A DNA stretch of 64,000 nt from Ascaphus truei (GCA_036426205.1 CM071568.1:225286239-225350238), one strand, 5' to 3'. Counted from the first letter of the stretch, positions 12,308-25,679 are shown. Program-made: numbers and translations. Notes: a model not told the origin generated them from the sequence alone.

Positions 12308-12906
12308 GAGGAATGAACCTCCCAAATATAAGAATGTATAACCTAGCATGTAATATGAGATTTGTTCTGGACTGTATTTGGGGAAATCTGTCACATTCGA
12401 TGGGTAAGATTTGAAACTGGCATTATTAACCCCTGAATCTACTACATGCCAGGCTAAAAGATTTGACCCCAGACATAAAAAAACAACCCATTAATAAAAG
12501 ATACCTTGGTAACATGGAAAGAAACTAGGAAACTATTTGGTTTAGTCTTTTGATCACCAAGCTCACCCCCATAATAAATAGGGACTTTATCTCAGGACAC
12601 ACCCAACAATCATTCAGGGAGTGGTATATAAGCATTTTGAATAAAATAGGACAACTACTTAGGGACAATTCATAGACACTTAAAACCTTGGAAGAGCTAC
12701 ACTCTACCTATAAAAGATCGCAAACGGACTGTTTGTCTTACATACACATCAAGAAATATATGGTCAAAATAATGAGAGGGTAATGCTTTCCAAGAAAACC
12801 GCTAGGCAGATCTACTTTAAAAGGTTAGAGTGAAGGTTACTCGTCATCAACTTTACTCAAAATAACAAGGTAAAGTAGACCATATACATTCTGCAACCAG
12901 GTACAG

Positions 12907-13950
12907 TGTCACGGTAGCTTATGACAAGATATAATGAACACCAAATATCTGGGTTGAACTGAACGAGGCTTAGATATAATAAAATATATTTATTCCTTAA
13001 AAAGGTGAACACAGCAATATAGTACAATTAACAGACAAGAAGGTAACACTTACTTAGGGTTGGGGGATGGAGAAGTATCAGCTAGCAATTCTCCAGCAAT
13101 CCGGTGACATTCAAGATGGTATCAAAAGAAGAACTAAAAACTGTAGGGTTGACACAGTTTATATACCTGTGTAACCCTATTCTTAACATTGAATACAGAC
13201 TATTGGTGAACAATTATCTGTATCCAATCCCTAACGTGGAGACACAGATTAACCCATGCCCCCCAGCTAATTAGCCCATGTGTACTGGGACTCTATGGGT
13301 AGCCCCATAATTAAATCAGGGGCTATGACCAGTCTACCAAATTAAGTATCTGCAGTGTTTGTAGGTGTAGACATAACACTTACAAACCACTCCAGTTTGA
13401 TGATTCTCCGCTCTCAGGTAACAATTAGAGTGGCAGAGTCTTGTTGATTAATACTTGGTCTGTTGATTAGTACTTAGTGTAAACAATCAGGGCAGCTACC
13501 TTTTATTCAGAGTGCTTAGGCTCAATCAGCCGTCTGCCCTTCATGACCTATTAGCATAGCAGATGGCGTCTGCATTTTCAGAACAGATCCAAAATACCAT
13601 ACATATACACTTTAATATCTACACATATTAATAAGTTCCATTCTGGTGGGCTCAGTGGGTCGAAATTTGCCTATTTTTAATGCCTACAGTGACTCCACAT
13701 ATTGGGCAAATATCAACTCTCTGCGACCTTCAGAACTGGAGATACAGAAATGCACTTTAAAACATCTTTAAAATACAGGATTATAATGAAACATGGGAAC
13801 AGGGGAAAATACATTTTCATGACATGACAAGGTGTAAACCACATTCCTGGACCGCAATCCAGTTAACCCCTTGCCTCCCTGATGAGGTCAGGGGGTGGCC
13901 ATATGGGGTGCAACCCCTTTAATACCGGGCCAACCCCCTCTCCCTCTACA
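12907..13950 (-). mobile_element. Solo LTR with 5-bp target duplication
   Basis: The 1044-bp segment runs TGTCACGG to TCTACA and is flanked by TACAG at 12902-12906 and 13951-13955. On the minus strand it begins TGTAGAGGG, has a TATATAA box near 13160 and AATAAA near 12990, and ends CCGTGACA, so its transcriptional sense is minus. Removing it and one TACAG restores a continuous L1 reading, which proves insertion into the L1. No internal region or second LTR exists, as expected after LTR-LTR recombination. Confidence 0.85.
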
Positions 13951-14526
13951 TACAGTATATGGAAAATGGGGAAATTACTTCTCATAGCTGGAAAGCCCAA
14001 CTGATGACAGGACTAAGTAAACTATATGCAGGGGTAACATTAGAAACATGCAGGAAAACGCAAATAAAGTGTATACATAGAGCCTACATATGTTTTAATG
14101 TATCCAATAGTGCAACTCAAAATAGGCCTACCAAATGCTAACAATGACTGTTAGGCGCAGATTTAAAACACACAGTGTGGATGTGTCCAGCTATGTACAA
14201 ATTTTGGGAGGCAGTACTAAGATATATCTAAGACATAAGTCCTATAGCTTAGTTATTTGTATGATATTTGTGGACTTGGAACCTTATATGGAATATTATA
14301 AAGGGGGGGGGGAGGGGGGAAGAAAGGGTAACAGGATGTATCTGTTTATTCCTACTAGCTGCGAGAAAGATTATCTTCCTAAAGTTGTTCCAGAACATCC
14401 CCCCTACTCACTCTCCTTAACGAAATGAATGAATCTCAATTAAAATGGAGGTTGAAATTGAAAGAATAAAGACAGATGAATGGTTTAATAAGAAATGGGG
14501 TACCTTTATTGCAAATAGGCAGGGCC

Positions 14527-15480
14527 TATTAAGAGGTGGTCTGGCTGGGCACTTGCCCGGGCGCCAACCAGAAAGGGGTACCAAAAGAAACCGGCTGGCA
14601 CCTCGACACTAGACTTTTCACCACATGCGCTTCGACCCCGATCCCATCTTTAAATGTTCAAGTCCTGTGCACATTCAGCAATGTCGAGGGACTTTTATAC
14701 ATGGCGCATCAAAGCGGCGGGTGCACGGGAATGGAGCGGCATTAACAGCAGCAAGGACCGATGATGAGGGCGCTCGGCCATGCGGGACATTGACGGAGCG
14801 GCAGTGCAGTACGGCATGTAGTACCTGTCTCCCGCTCAATTAATGTTCGGCGTGACCAAACACCCTCATTGTCCCTTGCTGCTGCTGCCGCCGCCGCCGC
14901 TCCAAGTCCCATGGGCACTCACCGCTCCAACCCGCCATCTTTAAATGTCCCAGTTTTTGTTGGTATCTGTACAATAAACGAAGGCAGTATTCAAAATTAT
15001 AAAATTAGATATGTCTTTATCAAAAGAGTAATGAATAGTATATTAAGGGATTATCTGTATTCTAATATATATGTAAACAGGGGGGGATTGGAGATCGATA
15101 TCGGTCCAGACGATATCTTATTTTACCTCCTCCCACGATGCAGTGTCATGTGACGTTGCGTTGTGGTGATGCATCACCATGTGACGTCACATTGTCATAG
15201 CAACGATTCGGCATGTGACATCGTGTCGCCGTGACAATGCGACGCTGCAGGAGATTCAGTAAGAGACACAGAAGCCCTGCGCTCTCCACCGGCAATCAGT
15301 TTAATTGGTGTGGGGAAATGCACAGAGCCTCTGTAACCGCCATTAAGCCCCCCCAATCCAGTATCGCCATCAAGGCCCCCCCAATCCAATACAGCCATAC
15401 AGCCCCCCAAGGCGACACCGGCCCTTTGACCCATCGTCCCACCTGACATTTGTCCTATTTCCCGGCATCCCAATTCACCC
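14527..15480. repeat. GC-rich interspersed repeats, hAT-like character
   Basis: The segment starts CAGGGCCTATTAAG just after the L1 copy. It includes CpG-rich stretches, a GCTGCTGCCGCCGCCGCC tract near 14878 and a block near 15120-15340 (ATGTGACGTCACATTGTCAT, AATCAGTTTAATTGGTGTGG) that resembles the element at 61854-62164. Boundaries and family are uncertain. Confidence 0.45.
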
Positions 15481-18400
15481 CTGTAAATAAATATTGTCTT
15501 GAAAAAGCCTGTAAGAAAAAGACATGTATGTACAGTACAAAGAGTGTTGGCTGTTGAATGAAGAATACTAAATGTACGGATAATAGAAAACCCTTCAATA
15601 AAAAATATTGAGGGGGATTTTTTTTTAGCTTTTGCGGCTTTCTATTGGTGACCCTGATGGCCATATTTGTAGTTTTTTTTTTTTTTTTTTCAAAAAGTAA
15701 AGATTCATTTACCGGCAGCCATGGGATCAATATAGTTTACGGGACCCCCCCACATCTATTAAGGTAAATAAAAATTAGGTTTTGGGTCTGGAAAGCCTTT
15801 AAAAATTAACCCCAGACAGCTCTCCCCTGTGGCATGTGTGTTTTTTTTATTATTCCTATCCGTACGATCATCCTGACTTTATTTTCTATACTTTGTTAAT
15901 GACTTGTCAGATTTGTAGAAACCGGTCATTAACTGTAATCCTATAATTTATACACTTTTACCTAATTGTATTTGGAGTGATATTCATGTATTCAGATTAT
16001 ACGCACAGTTTTACAGTAGGTTCAATTTTCATTGCAATTACTGACATGTTGTGACCCTGGCCAACTCGTTTCTCTCTCTCTGCCTAGTTAAGGTTATATA
16101 TTCCATTTGTATCATAAATAAGCAGGGAGAAGGGGTTGAAAATAAACTGTGTTTGATGGTGACATTTAACCTTGTTTGCATATTTTGTTTAAAAGACTGT
16201 AGCTGAAAGTATTGCTGTTTGTAGTATATTTCTTTGATCTTTTGGTTTCCAAAAGAGCAGTGAAGAATTTCTTCACAGGATTTTGACAGCTGTACTAACC
16301 ATACCCAACGGCGCCTCATTAGGGGCCATGCTACCAGAACGGGAGATTCTGTAGCCTTTTGGGGACCGAGTCTGCATGGTCACTGTAGTGTAGCGAGGGA
16401 TACAATTGAAGGAGCTTTGCGATTGTGATCAATACTACTACGACGTCAGCGAAGACTAAGAAGAAGCTGTTCGAATTTTCATATCACTTTACTAGATAAC
16501 TAATTGATTTAAAAGAATAAAGGTAAATAATGACACATGCTCTATTTATTTTAGTTGCTGTGACCTGTTCAAGAGTCCTACATGTTCTGATCCTCCAGAG
16601 ATTTTGTAAATAACCATAGGAGGCAGATTCATGTCTTGCTTAAATAATGTGTGTGGTTTTTGTGTGTGTTATGCTTTGGTGCCCTATCTATTGAACCACT
16701 GTTCTTAGATAACAGCAGTTTGGAAGGTGGTAGTTCATCAAATTCAATTTTACTGTTGTGAATTTAGCTTAGAAGTTCATTCTGGAAATCTTAGACTTTT
16801 CCTTCCTGTTCTCGTTTCCTTATCTCTTTTTTGGAGACGAAACAAACAAATGAAAAATCAACACATAAAATCAAGCCATCAGTAACAAACTAATTTTTTT
16901 TAATTTTTTTAAAATAAACTTTGACTTTAATAAGATGTAACTGAATGCATTATTTCTATAAGCAGATATAGTTTCACTTAATTTGCTTCTGTGAATTGCA
17001 CATTAGGGATTCATTTTTCTTTACATGCAGACGGCTAAAATGGCAAACTAACATAACTACACTCTCCTTAATGGAAGATTTTTTGTTTTGCAAATATAAA
17101 AAAAACCCTACAATACAACTGCATAAAAGCTGGATTGTTGAAACTAATGACCCATTGATGATCTGCCAGTTCCATGTGGAGCATTCTCATAATTTATTAG
17201 CGTAAGGCTGCAGATACAGCACACCCTTCAACGCTACTGTGATCTAGAACAACAGCATATTACTTTTGTAGATTAATGCTGGTAGACGGCTACAAATCTA
17301 TCATCAGATTTGTAAACTAACGGAAGAATAATGTTGTAAGAAAAGAAAAGAAAAATGATCCTTAGTACCAAAAAATAGAAATAATCTTCTCTTGTACATA
17401 GATTTTATTATTGGAACCTATCTAACATTTTAATTTTGCTTATGGCTCAAAAAGTTAGTGTCTTTCTTTTTTGGGGGAAGTTAATGTTAACGGGACATTG
17501 ACTAGGTTTTACTCCTGTAAAAAGCCTGGCGTTATCTTTAACAGTATTCTAAATGACATGCAAATGAGCCTTAATGACATTAATCCGATGTTTAGTGAGC
17601 TCCGTTAAGTGGAGTATCGAGGGGACAAGTGTTATTTGAGTCATAGTCTGGTGTGGCTCACAGCCACACCATGAAACAGGCCGTTTGCTGGGAGAGAGAG
17701 GAGGAAGGGGGAAAGGTGGCGTTTTTTGGGGGCCAGGGAGAGATCAATTTAGAAGATGGTCCATTGATTATGTACCACCGAATGGATTCATTTATGGGCC
17801 ACATGGGGCGATACCTATAGATGCACCTGAGATACTTGGAAATATGCCAATTTAAATGCATATTACATATCTTAATGAGTACATTTTCACATAAGATCGC
17901 TCGGCCCTGTTTTTCCTCTTAATCCCCTTCACCTTTCCCCATAGTTAATGAAGCACAGAATACCAGTTCTCCCCCCCCCCCCCCCCCTCCCCCAATTACT
18001 TTATCAAAATTGTTGAAACTAATTCAGTCATTTTACAGAGATGTGTTTTTCCTACGCCCTACAGAGGGGCTGAGATGCATACTTCTTTTATATGTTTACA
18101 ATTACTAAAGGAAAGCAGCCTGTTGGGTGACTGCAATAGCACTGGGTAATGCATATAACTAAAACTAAGCAGAGTACAATTTGCCTGATTGTGGAATAGA
18201 TTTTCTTTTATATGTATGCTGGAGGAAGGCGAGTTTAGCCGGGTAGGAGAGAGCGAGAGAGAAAATAACATGACATGCATTGGGCAAGAACAAAGGGTGT
18301 TTACTCAGGGACTGAAGCAGGATGCATTTAGCCGATTTACTTTGTGATTGTCATTTGGTTTGTCTTGCTGGGTAGATGATATGAACATCTATTTCAGACA

Positions 18401-20133
18401 TAGCAGGAAATCCTTGCAGATGGCAGTGTTTATCGGCCCCAGGGAAAGAGAATGCTGCATGTAGCTTTTCAGGGGGTGATGAAGCGTTTATAGGAGAAAA
18501 GAGAGAAGCCATTCCTGTTAGGATCTGCTGTTGTGGCAATTTAAGTGAGTGTTACAGCCAAAGATAATTCTTGCGTTGGACTGTTGGCTGTACCGGGCTC
18601 TTTGCTTTATTAACTCATTTCCAGTTTAGTACAAACTCGCCAACGGTCACTTTAGAAGATTAGGATTGGGAGTCTTGTCAGCTTCCCTGAGCTGATATTA
18701 ATCTTCTCTTCTCCACAGAAGATTTCACTCCATGGCATAGCAGGGGAAGTGACAACAATCATTTAATAATGCATCACGCTGAAAGATCTTTTGCCAATCA
18801 GTATCCAGGTCTCGTAGGTGTAAACTGATTGTATATAGGAATTGTGACTGGCATAAGGTGTTCTCCATCTAATATCGCCTTCTGATAATAACATGTTGCC
18901 TTGACCCTTGTTTTTTTTTTATTGCTAGAGCATGCTACAAGAAATACATATATCTCTAATTATAAATGATTGGCCACATGTTTTAACCTTGAGGAGGAAA
19001 TACTGTAATGTACAAGAGTTAGAGGGGCAAGTGGCCCAGCAACATTATTCGATTTACAGACTTCTGCTTTCTTATTGCTTGTTTATGCTTCAGGATAATA
19101 AAGAGTACAGTTCCAAAGTGCGGGGAGACGGTTTCAAGTGAGGAGAATCCTGCTTGTGCAGCCAACACAGCACAGACAAACAGATTCCTCCATGTGCAGG
19201 TCTCCTCTAAGCGAGAGGTTCAAAGTGGAGCTCTACTCACAAGCTCACAACGCAATTCTTCATTTATTGTAACAGCCAAGAACAGAGGAGAAACCACGTT
19301 TCATGCCCCATATGGACCTTTCTTCAGGTGACTCAAAGCGCTTCACAATTACAGTATAATGAGCAGAAAATGGCACACAGGAATTTTTAGAGACAGTCCT
19401 TGCCCAGATGAGTTTACAATCTATGTTTTTGGTGTCTGAGGCAAAGGGAGATAAAATGACTAGCCCAAGGGAATTGAACCAGGTTCCCCTGATTCAAACT
19501 CTGTGTTATTGTTTACATTTTCATTGTCTTAACTCACTGAGCCGCTCCTCCTGGTACTTGGTACTATTTTGTTTATGCCAAGATGAGCCATAAGGAGTGC
19601 AAAGTCCGTGATGGCACGCTAGCTTTCCAGAGAAATCACAAGGCACAAGTGTTTGGTGAAAGCACACCCGTGAGAAGAAGGCACATGGATAATAACAGCA
19701 CAGCTGTGAAGACAGATGAGAGAAATGTGAGATGAGATATTTCAAATATGATGTGCCTCAGAAGCAAAAAATATTTTCTTTACGCTTACCAAATAAAGCA
19801 GGTAACCTGAGTCGCTAGGAGCTATTCAAAAACAGAAATACTTGCCAAAATATCAGCACCGAAATGTTTCCTTGATCCTTTTATTCGAACCCAGTAAAAC
19901 ATTAAATCTTATGCTTTCTACAGCATGGTCCGTATTGCCAAGGCACGTGTAATACTGCATAAGCATTGTTTCTGAAATTCAACACCACAGTGAGACTTTT
20001 TCAATGGAAGAGTGAGTGCACTTTCAAAGCACTTAATGCAAATATTAGTTCCTTTTTTTTTTTCTTTAATCCCTAGGATTTTTTTCTTTATTGTATGGAA
20101 TAGAGGTTCGGACTAGGATTAGTATATTGCCCC
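15481..20133. other. Mostly unique sequence, no gene seen
   Basis: 4.6 kb of AT-rich sequence with little recognisable repeat content apart from T-runs, a C-run at about 17971-17989 and an L2/SINE-like patch near 19285-19520 (CCTTGCCCAGATGAGTTTAC, CTAGCCCAAGGGAATTGAAC). I found no exon with both splice sites and coding similarity. Being repeat-poor, this is the best place in the window for conserved non-coding elements, but the sequence alone cannot show them. Confidence 0.5.
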
Positions 20134-20137
20134 TTAA

Positions 20138-20553
20138 AGCTGCAGTTCAAGCAATATCATACATGTGTTTTTTTTTTTTAATAAATCAGTACTTTAAAGA
20201 TATTTTAAATGTATTCTAATGTAGCAATCATTTTTGTTTCTATAAAAACCATTTACAAAGTCACATCCCCTTCCTCTTCTGAGATAGGCTTTGGCTCTTG
20301 ACCCATGCGCTCTCTCTAGCAGTGCACCAATTGTATCTAGTAACTGCCTGGTCACATGATCTTCCCCACAGAACTTTGCATTGTGGGTACTGTCTTGCAG
20401 TAATAACTGAATTAAATAACCTGAGCAAAGCGATCGATTACAGGAGAACGGATCGATCTGCAATTTAGCTAATCACTTGTCAATGTGCAGAATGTATTGA
20501 TGCACATATTGAATGGCAATTTTTTTTTTTAAACGGCAGCTTGAACTTCAGCT
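20138..20553. mobile_element. TTAA-target MITE (piggyBac-like), copy 1
   Basis: 416 bp flanked by TTAA at 20134-20137 and 20554-20557, with terminal inverted repeats AGCTGCAGTTCAAGC and GCTTGAACTTCAGCT (one mismatch). Its interior matches the reverse complement of copy 2 at 23318-23788. No transposase is present. TTAA duplication is the hallmark of piggyBac-type elements. Confidence 0.8.
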
Positions 20554-20604
20554 TTAAAAGTGAAAGATAACACTCTTTCGCCTCAGAAGCCTTGTTGTGT
20601 TAGG

Positions 20605-22130
20605 CTAAGGCCCCGCTGCATGCGCCTGCACGGCCGCCTTGCTTGCTGGCGGCGCGTGCAAGTCACTGCACCGCGATCTGCGGTCTGCAGTTAACTTTTT
20701 TCGGCGTGGGGGGCCGTGGCCAAAACGGATCGGGTGGGCGCAGCCAAGACGGGGGGGGGGGGGGGGGGGGGTGGCAAAAGCGGCATCAGCAGCAGCGTGC
20801 AGGCAGATATGTGTATAATAAATGCTACCTCTCCCTGTTTTTTGGCAGAGGTTTTGCTATTTGCAGTTGGTGGTAACGAGTCTCTCTCCCACCACTGAGA
20901 CAAGCACAAATGCTACTAGGGAATATGTGCGCTGCAGATCTGTCATATGAAGAGGTGGGGAGACGGAAGAACATGGAACCGGCCTAGAAGGTCCATCTGT
21001 CATATGAAGAGGTGGAGAGATGGAAGAACATGGAACCGGCCCAGAAGGTCCATCTGTCATATGAAGAGGTGGGGGACGAAAAAGAGAAGAAAAGAACATG
21101 GAACCGGCCCAGAAGGTCCATCTGTCATATGAAGAGGTGGGGAGAGGAGAACATGGAACCGGCCAGAAGGTCCATCTGATATGAAGAGGTGGGGAGACGG
21201 AAGAAAAAAGAACATGGAACCGGCCCAGAAGGTCCATCTGTCATATGAAGAGGTGGGGAGACGGAAGAACATGGAACCGGCCCAGAAGGTCCATCTGTCA
21301 TATGAAGAGGTGGGGAGACGGAAGAACATGGAACCGGCCCCAGAAGGTCCATCTGTCATATGAAGATGGGGAGGTGGGGAGACGGAAGAACATGGAACCG
21401 GCCTAGAAGGTCATCTGTCATATGAAGAGGTGGGAGACGGAAAAGAAAATGGGAACCGGCCCCAGAAGGTCCATCTGTCATATGAAGAGGTGGGGAGACG
21501 AAGAGAAGAACATGGAAACCGGACCAGTATGTTCATTCGTCATATGAAGAGGTGGGGAGGGAGAAAGCGGCTTAAGAACATGGAACCGGCCCAGAAGGTC
21601 CATCTGTCATATGAAGAGGTGGGGAGACGGAAGAACATGGAACCGGCCCAGAAGGTCCATCTGTCATATGAAGAGGTGGGGAGACGGAAGAACATGGAAC
21701 CGGCCCAGAAGGTCCATCCCCATCCGGCATCCCTAATGTTAGAAATAGTGCCCATGGAGGATTGTACGGATCCCGTGTTTTTCAGTGCATCACTTATTTT
21801 TACCATCACAGACCAGTCTCCCAGATATTCTTTAAATGTCATTTTTGCCCTCCCTAACCTGCATAATTTGGAAGACTAAATCGCTGCTCCCCTCCTCCCC
21901 GAAGCCTTCCTCCCGTAGCTCCAGACAGCTCCGCTCCTCATTGGCTCCCTGCCACACCACGTGACGCGTCACCGCTCGGGATCACAATCCTCTTTCATCC
22001 ACTGCCGGCTGACGCGTCACAGCGCTTTGTGAGCCTTGCAGCGAGGAGGAACTGGGGCCGGCTCGGGAGGACATCAGGAGCTGGTGAGTGACGCGCGCAC
22101 GCCGTCGGATGTAACGGGACCCAGGCCTTA
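20605..22130. mobile_element. GC-rich DNA element with minisatellite core (probable)
   Basis: The left end is CTAAGGCCCCGCTGCATGCG and the right end CGGGACCCAGGCCTTAT, inversely related over TAAGGCC plus flanking GC-rich sequence. The interior includes a G-run at about 20751-20771 and a 13-unit minisatellite. Two other elements at 38128-39470 and about 39463-39786 have similar CTTAGGCC ends. Target duplication not identified. Confidence 0.45.
20939..21720. repeat. 58-bp minisatellite, about 13 units
   Basis: The unit contains CATATGAAGAGGTGGGGAGA, then CGGAAGAACATGGAACCGGC and CCAGAAGGTCCATCTGT. Thirteen unit starts can be counted, with periods of about 54-69 bp because of small indels. The last units (from 21600) are nearly identical, while middle units vary. 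A stray GAAGAGGTGG lies just outside the element at 22136. Confidence 0.95.
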
Positions 22131-22689
22131 TCCATGAAGAGGTGGACTAACCCCCTTAGCTCTGATCATCTACTATTCATATTTGTACAGGAAACTGCAC
22201 GGCTACTGACTTTTGCAGCCTATGTAAAAAGTTCTACAAAGGAATACACTATACTCACACATGCTTGTTTGCTTAGAGACCTGTTATAGAACAGCTTTAA
22301 AGCAGATAGTCGTGTTCATTGGAAAAATTATCCCTTTCCTAGAAAATTAATACACTGCAGTACGTGTGGACATCTCACATCTACAGGTAAGCCTTATGCA
22401 GGTCCACCATGTACCTTCTCATTCTGAATGCACCCATTGCCCTGTAATCCACAATGCAAATCAAATAGGATACTACACGTGACGCATACGGCAGTCTACC
22501 CATTTCCTTAGAAAAAGACACTGAAATTGATTAATGTCCAAGCTCCATGCTATCTAACACCGCCTATCATCCACAGCCCCAAACCTGAATACTGTAGATC
22601 CAGCTTTGTGGCTAGACCACACTCCATCCTGTGATGTACTCCAGCCCACAGTGAGCAGCTACTTTACCTTATGTTTCAACATTGCCCCT

Positions 22690-22862
22690 TATTCCCTCTA
22701 GATTGTAAGCTCTCAGTAGCAGGGTCCTCAATGCCTTCTGTATCTGCGCTTGTCTGTCCTTACTTGTATGTCATTCTGTTTATGTAATTGATGGCACTCT
22801 GTACCTCCATTGTACTGCACTGCGGAATATGTTGGCGCTTTACCAATAAAGGATAATAATAA
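22690..22862 (+). mobile_element. SINE-like / L2-tail repeat
   Basis: The segment reads TTAGATTGTAAGCTCTCAGT ... GCGGAATATGTTGGCGCTTT followed by ACCAATAAAGGATAATAATAA. This is the familiar vertebrate retroposon tail with a short simple-repeat end. A relative lies at 52306-52456. Confidence 0.65.
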
Positions 22863-23317
22863 TTTCTCTCACTGGATACTCTCGAGATATTCAATAGGTA
22901 ACGATTACTATTGGAAAAACGAGTGCTTTTTGCTGAACACTTCTACGCATTTACTACAAGTATTCTATTTTTTCACAAGTAATTGAAGAGAGCCGTGCTG
23001 GAGGCTTTTTAATTGTGTGCAGATAATAACAGGTATAGGCTTTGTTTGTGCACATATTAAAAGAAACCTCTCCCATTTTACAAGGTGGAAAGCCGGGGGT
23101 CTCCAAAACAGAACTGCGTTAATTTCCGCTCAGAGGACCCCCAATAGTAAATTGTGGCTTCCTGGCAGCCCGCTTGACATGGGACTATTAAAGATGCATG
23201 AGACACGGGAAGCAGGAGCTTTGCTCAGGGCTGAAATGGACGCGGTTCAGCTCCGGAGACCCTTTTTTAAAGCGATGCTCCTTTAAAACAAATGAATAGT
23301 ACATCAAAGTTTATTAA

Positions 23318-23788
23318 AGCTGCAGTTCAAGCTGTCGTTTTAATTATTATTATTATTATTTTAATTTAATATGTGCATCAGTACAATGTGCACACTGACA
23401 AGTGATTAGCTAAGTTGCTGATCGATCTGTTCTCCTGTAATCGATCGCTGAAGACTAGGCTCGGGGTTCACTAAATGCATCTTGGGTCCTATTCTGCTGC
23501 ACTGACAAACAAAGTTCTGTGAGGAAGATCATGTGACCAGGCAGGCACTAGATCCAATTGGTTCCCTCCTAGAGAGGGCAGGGCTAAAAAAGAAAAAAGG
23601 TGATGCTGTTTCAAAAGGGGAAGGGGGTGTGATTTTGTAAATGGTTGCTATAGGAACAAAAATGCTTGTTACATTAGAATACATTACAAATGTAATTGAA
23701 ATTATTTTTTTAAATGCTACAAGTATTTTCTCATAGTACAGAACTGATTCATTAAAAAAACATGCAGGTTATTGCTTGAACTGCAGCT
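23318..23788. mobile_element. TTAA-target MITE (piggyBac-like), copy 2, inverted
   Basis: 471 bp flanked by TTAA at 23314-23317 and 23789-23792. The terminal repeats AGCTGCAGTTCAAGC and GCTTGAACTGCAGCT are perfect complements. The interior (for example ATCGATCTGTTCTCCTGTAA) is the reverse complement of copy 1 with extra indels. Confidence 0.8.
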
Positions 23789-24217
23789 TTAAGGTAGAAG
23801 TTATATACAGCAAGAGTTAGTATTTTATATTAGGATGTGTAGGAAATACCTTCCTTTGAAAAAACAAAGTGCCCCTACCCTGGTTAATAGAGGTATTTAC
23901 CAGGTAATTTACTGCTGACATCACAACTTAAAGTAAAATGGAAACAGGATCTGACTCGGCCTTCGCTGCTAATGTCAAAATGGGACAGGTGCACTAGGGA
24001 ATGCAAAGTTCCCCTGTCCCACCGCCCCATTTTTTGTCGCTTTTCTCTCAGGATTGTTCGTTTTATCTAGCTATTAGTATCTTTATTCTTATTGCATACC
24101 AAGGCTAGAGGCACTATACGAACGGTCAGGAAAACTACATTGACTATGTCATACAGGGAAATCAACTTTAGACCCCACAGATTAAAGTATCGGGACAATC
24201 ATATACTGTATAATGGG

Positions 24218-24666
24218 CAGTGGCGGATTAAGGCTTTCTGGGGCCCCCAGGGACCAAGACTTTGAGGGGCCTTTGCTAGAAGTGGCCCTCCTCCTGCAGA
24301 GTCGCGGCATCATATGACGTCGCATTGTCATGGCAACGCGCCACCATGTGACGTTTTGGCGTTATTTGACTTCGGGTCCCCATGACATTGCAACGGTGCA
24401 GGAGGAGGGCCGCTCTGGATAAGGTAAGAGACACACCTCTCTCTCTTAAACACACACCTTACCTTGGGTGAGGTCCGGGGACTCTGCAGCTCCCTCTTCT
24501 GGTCGGTGAGAAATTGGATCCGGGCGCCGGCAGAATGAGGGAGAGTACGGCAGACTTTAGGCTGCTGCATGGGAAGGTGGGGGGCTGCAGCACTGGTCCC
24601 ACGCAACCTATGGGCCCCCTAACCTTGGGGACTCCAGGCATGTGCCTAGTGGGTCATCCGGCACTC
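24218..24666. mobile_element. hAT-type MITE
   Basis: It begins CAGTGGCGGATTAAGG and ends CATCCGGCACTC, an imperfect inverted pair. Flanking 8-mers ATAATGGG (24210-24217) and ATAATAGA (24667-24674) match at six of eight bases, as expected for an aged target duplication. The interior has CATATGACGTCGCATTGTCA, as in other GC-rich elements here. Confidence 0.65.
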
Positions 24667-25345
24667 ATAATAGACACCGTTTAATTTAGAAAATAAATCA
24701 AATGGCTAAAATATTATATTTGAGGCCCGCTTCTACTAGCCATAGTAACATATTAATCAGGTTTATAACCTAATATTTTAGGTTTACATATTTGTTTATG
24801 ATTTTAGCTACCTTTGTGTCATCTGGGATTTTTGAATTGATTAATTAAAGGTAAGTCGTATATGGATTTTGGAGGATTTAGTGTGCAGTCTGCTCTGGGG
24901 ACTTTTTATTTCAGTGTTTTGATAGCGAGATCACATTTTCAAGCACAGCATTAATCAGACTCTAATCTATTCGCAAGGGTAGCTTTATGCACCGTTTTCA
25001 TTAAAAGTTTGTTTCACAGTGGGGTCCAAGTTTTGGTTCTCTCTAAAGGGACGTTACAAAAACGAATGCGCTAATACCGAATCTAATAAGCTGCCATTAA
25101 ATTGGTGATGAAGAAATTGCATGTCTAATGTACAGAATATTACACTGCACACAGTCTCTAAATTAATAAACACATTCCTGTCCGATCAATGTATTTTTCC
25201 TATTGCTGCTTTCAAGCAGCATTATCTTCAAAATCCTACTGTATGTGTGTTTTAAAAAAAATAAAGCAGTTGTTTAGTATTAATTAAAACTTAATACTTT
25301 TCCCCCCTCCCTCTTTATGCTCTTTTTTTAGTGAGTTTAAATATA

Positions 25346-25677
25346 CAGGCATACCCCGCTTTAAGTACACTCACTTTAAGTACACTCGCGAGTAAGTACA
25401 TATCGCCCAATAGGCAAATGGCAGCTCACGCATGCGCCTGTCATCACGTCCTGAACAGCAATACCGTCTCCCTACCTGTACCGAAGCTGTGCGCAAGCAG
25501 GGAGACTATAGAGACTGTTACAAATGCGTTTTTTACATCAGTTATTGCACGTATATGACGATTGCAGTGCAGTACATGCATCGATAAGTGGGAAAAGGTA
25601 GTGCTTCACTTTAAGTACATTTTCGCGTTACATACATGCTCCCGTCCCATTGCGTATGTTAATGCGGGGTATGCCTG
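25346..25677. mobile_element. TA-target MITE (Tc1/mariner-like)
   Basis: 332 bp with ends CAGGCATACCCCGC and GCGGGGTATGCCTG, perfect inverted complements over 14 bp, with TA on both sides. The interior has repeated phrases such as CTTTAAGTACACTC. The frame across it is not a gene. Confidence 0.8.
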
Positions 25678-25679
25678 TA

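Larger units (their letters stand above)
10845..14525 (+). mobile_element. L1/Tx1-type LINE ORF2 remnant, broken by nested insertions
   Basis: The plus-strand fragments keep LINE order. Reverse transcriptase motif RGTRQGCPMSSILFNI lies at about 10965-11015, and the part before the catalytic motif (GIKIGD-like) at about 11525-11560. A downstream segment reads like L1 ORF2 with LKSPRKMGGMN at about 12090-12125. The C-terminal zinc-finger-like region (HTVWMCPAMYKFWEAVLRYI) is at about 14170-14225. All parts carry stops and frameshifts. Insertions at 11037-11507, 11660-11770, 12131-12307 and 12907-13950 separate the pieces; the L1 reading resumes directly after the last one. The 5' end is truncated and the copy is dead. 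Confidence 0.8.

Noticed and set aside
20939..21720. CRISPR-like array
   Set aside because: The units are contiguous without unique spacers, and the sequence is eukaryotic; it is a minisatellite.
20857..21879. Several 60-149-codon frames on both strands
   Set aside because: They are the 58-bp minisatellite read in different frames.
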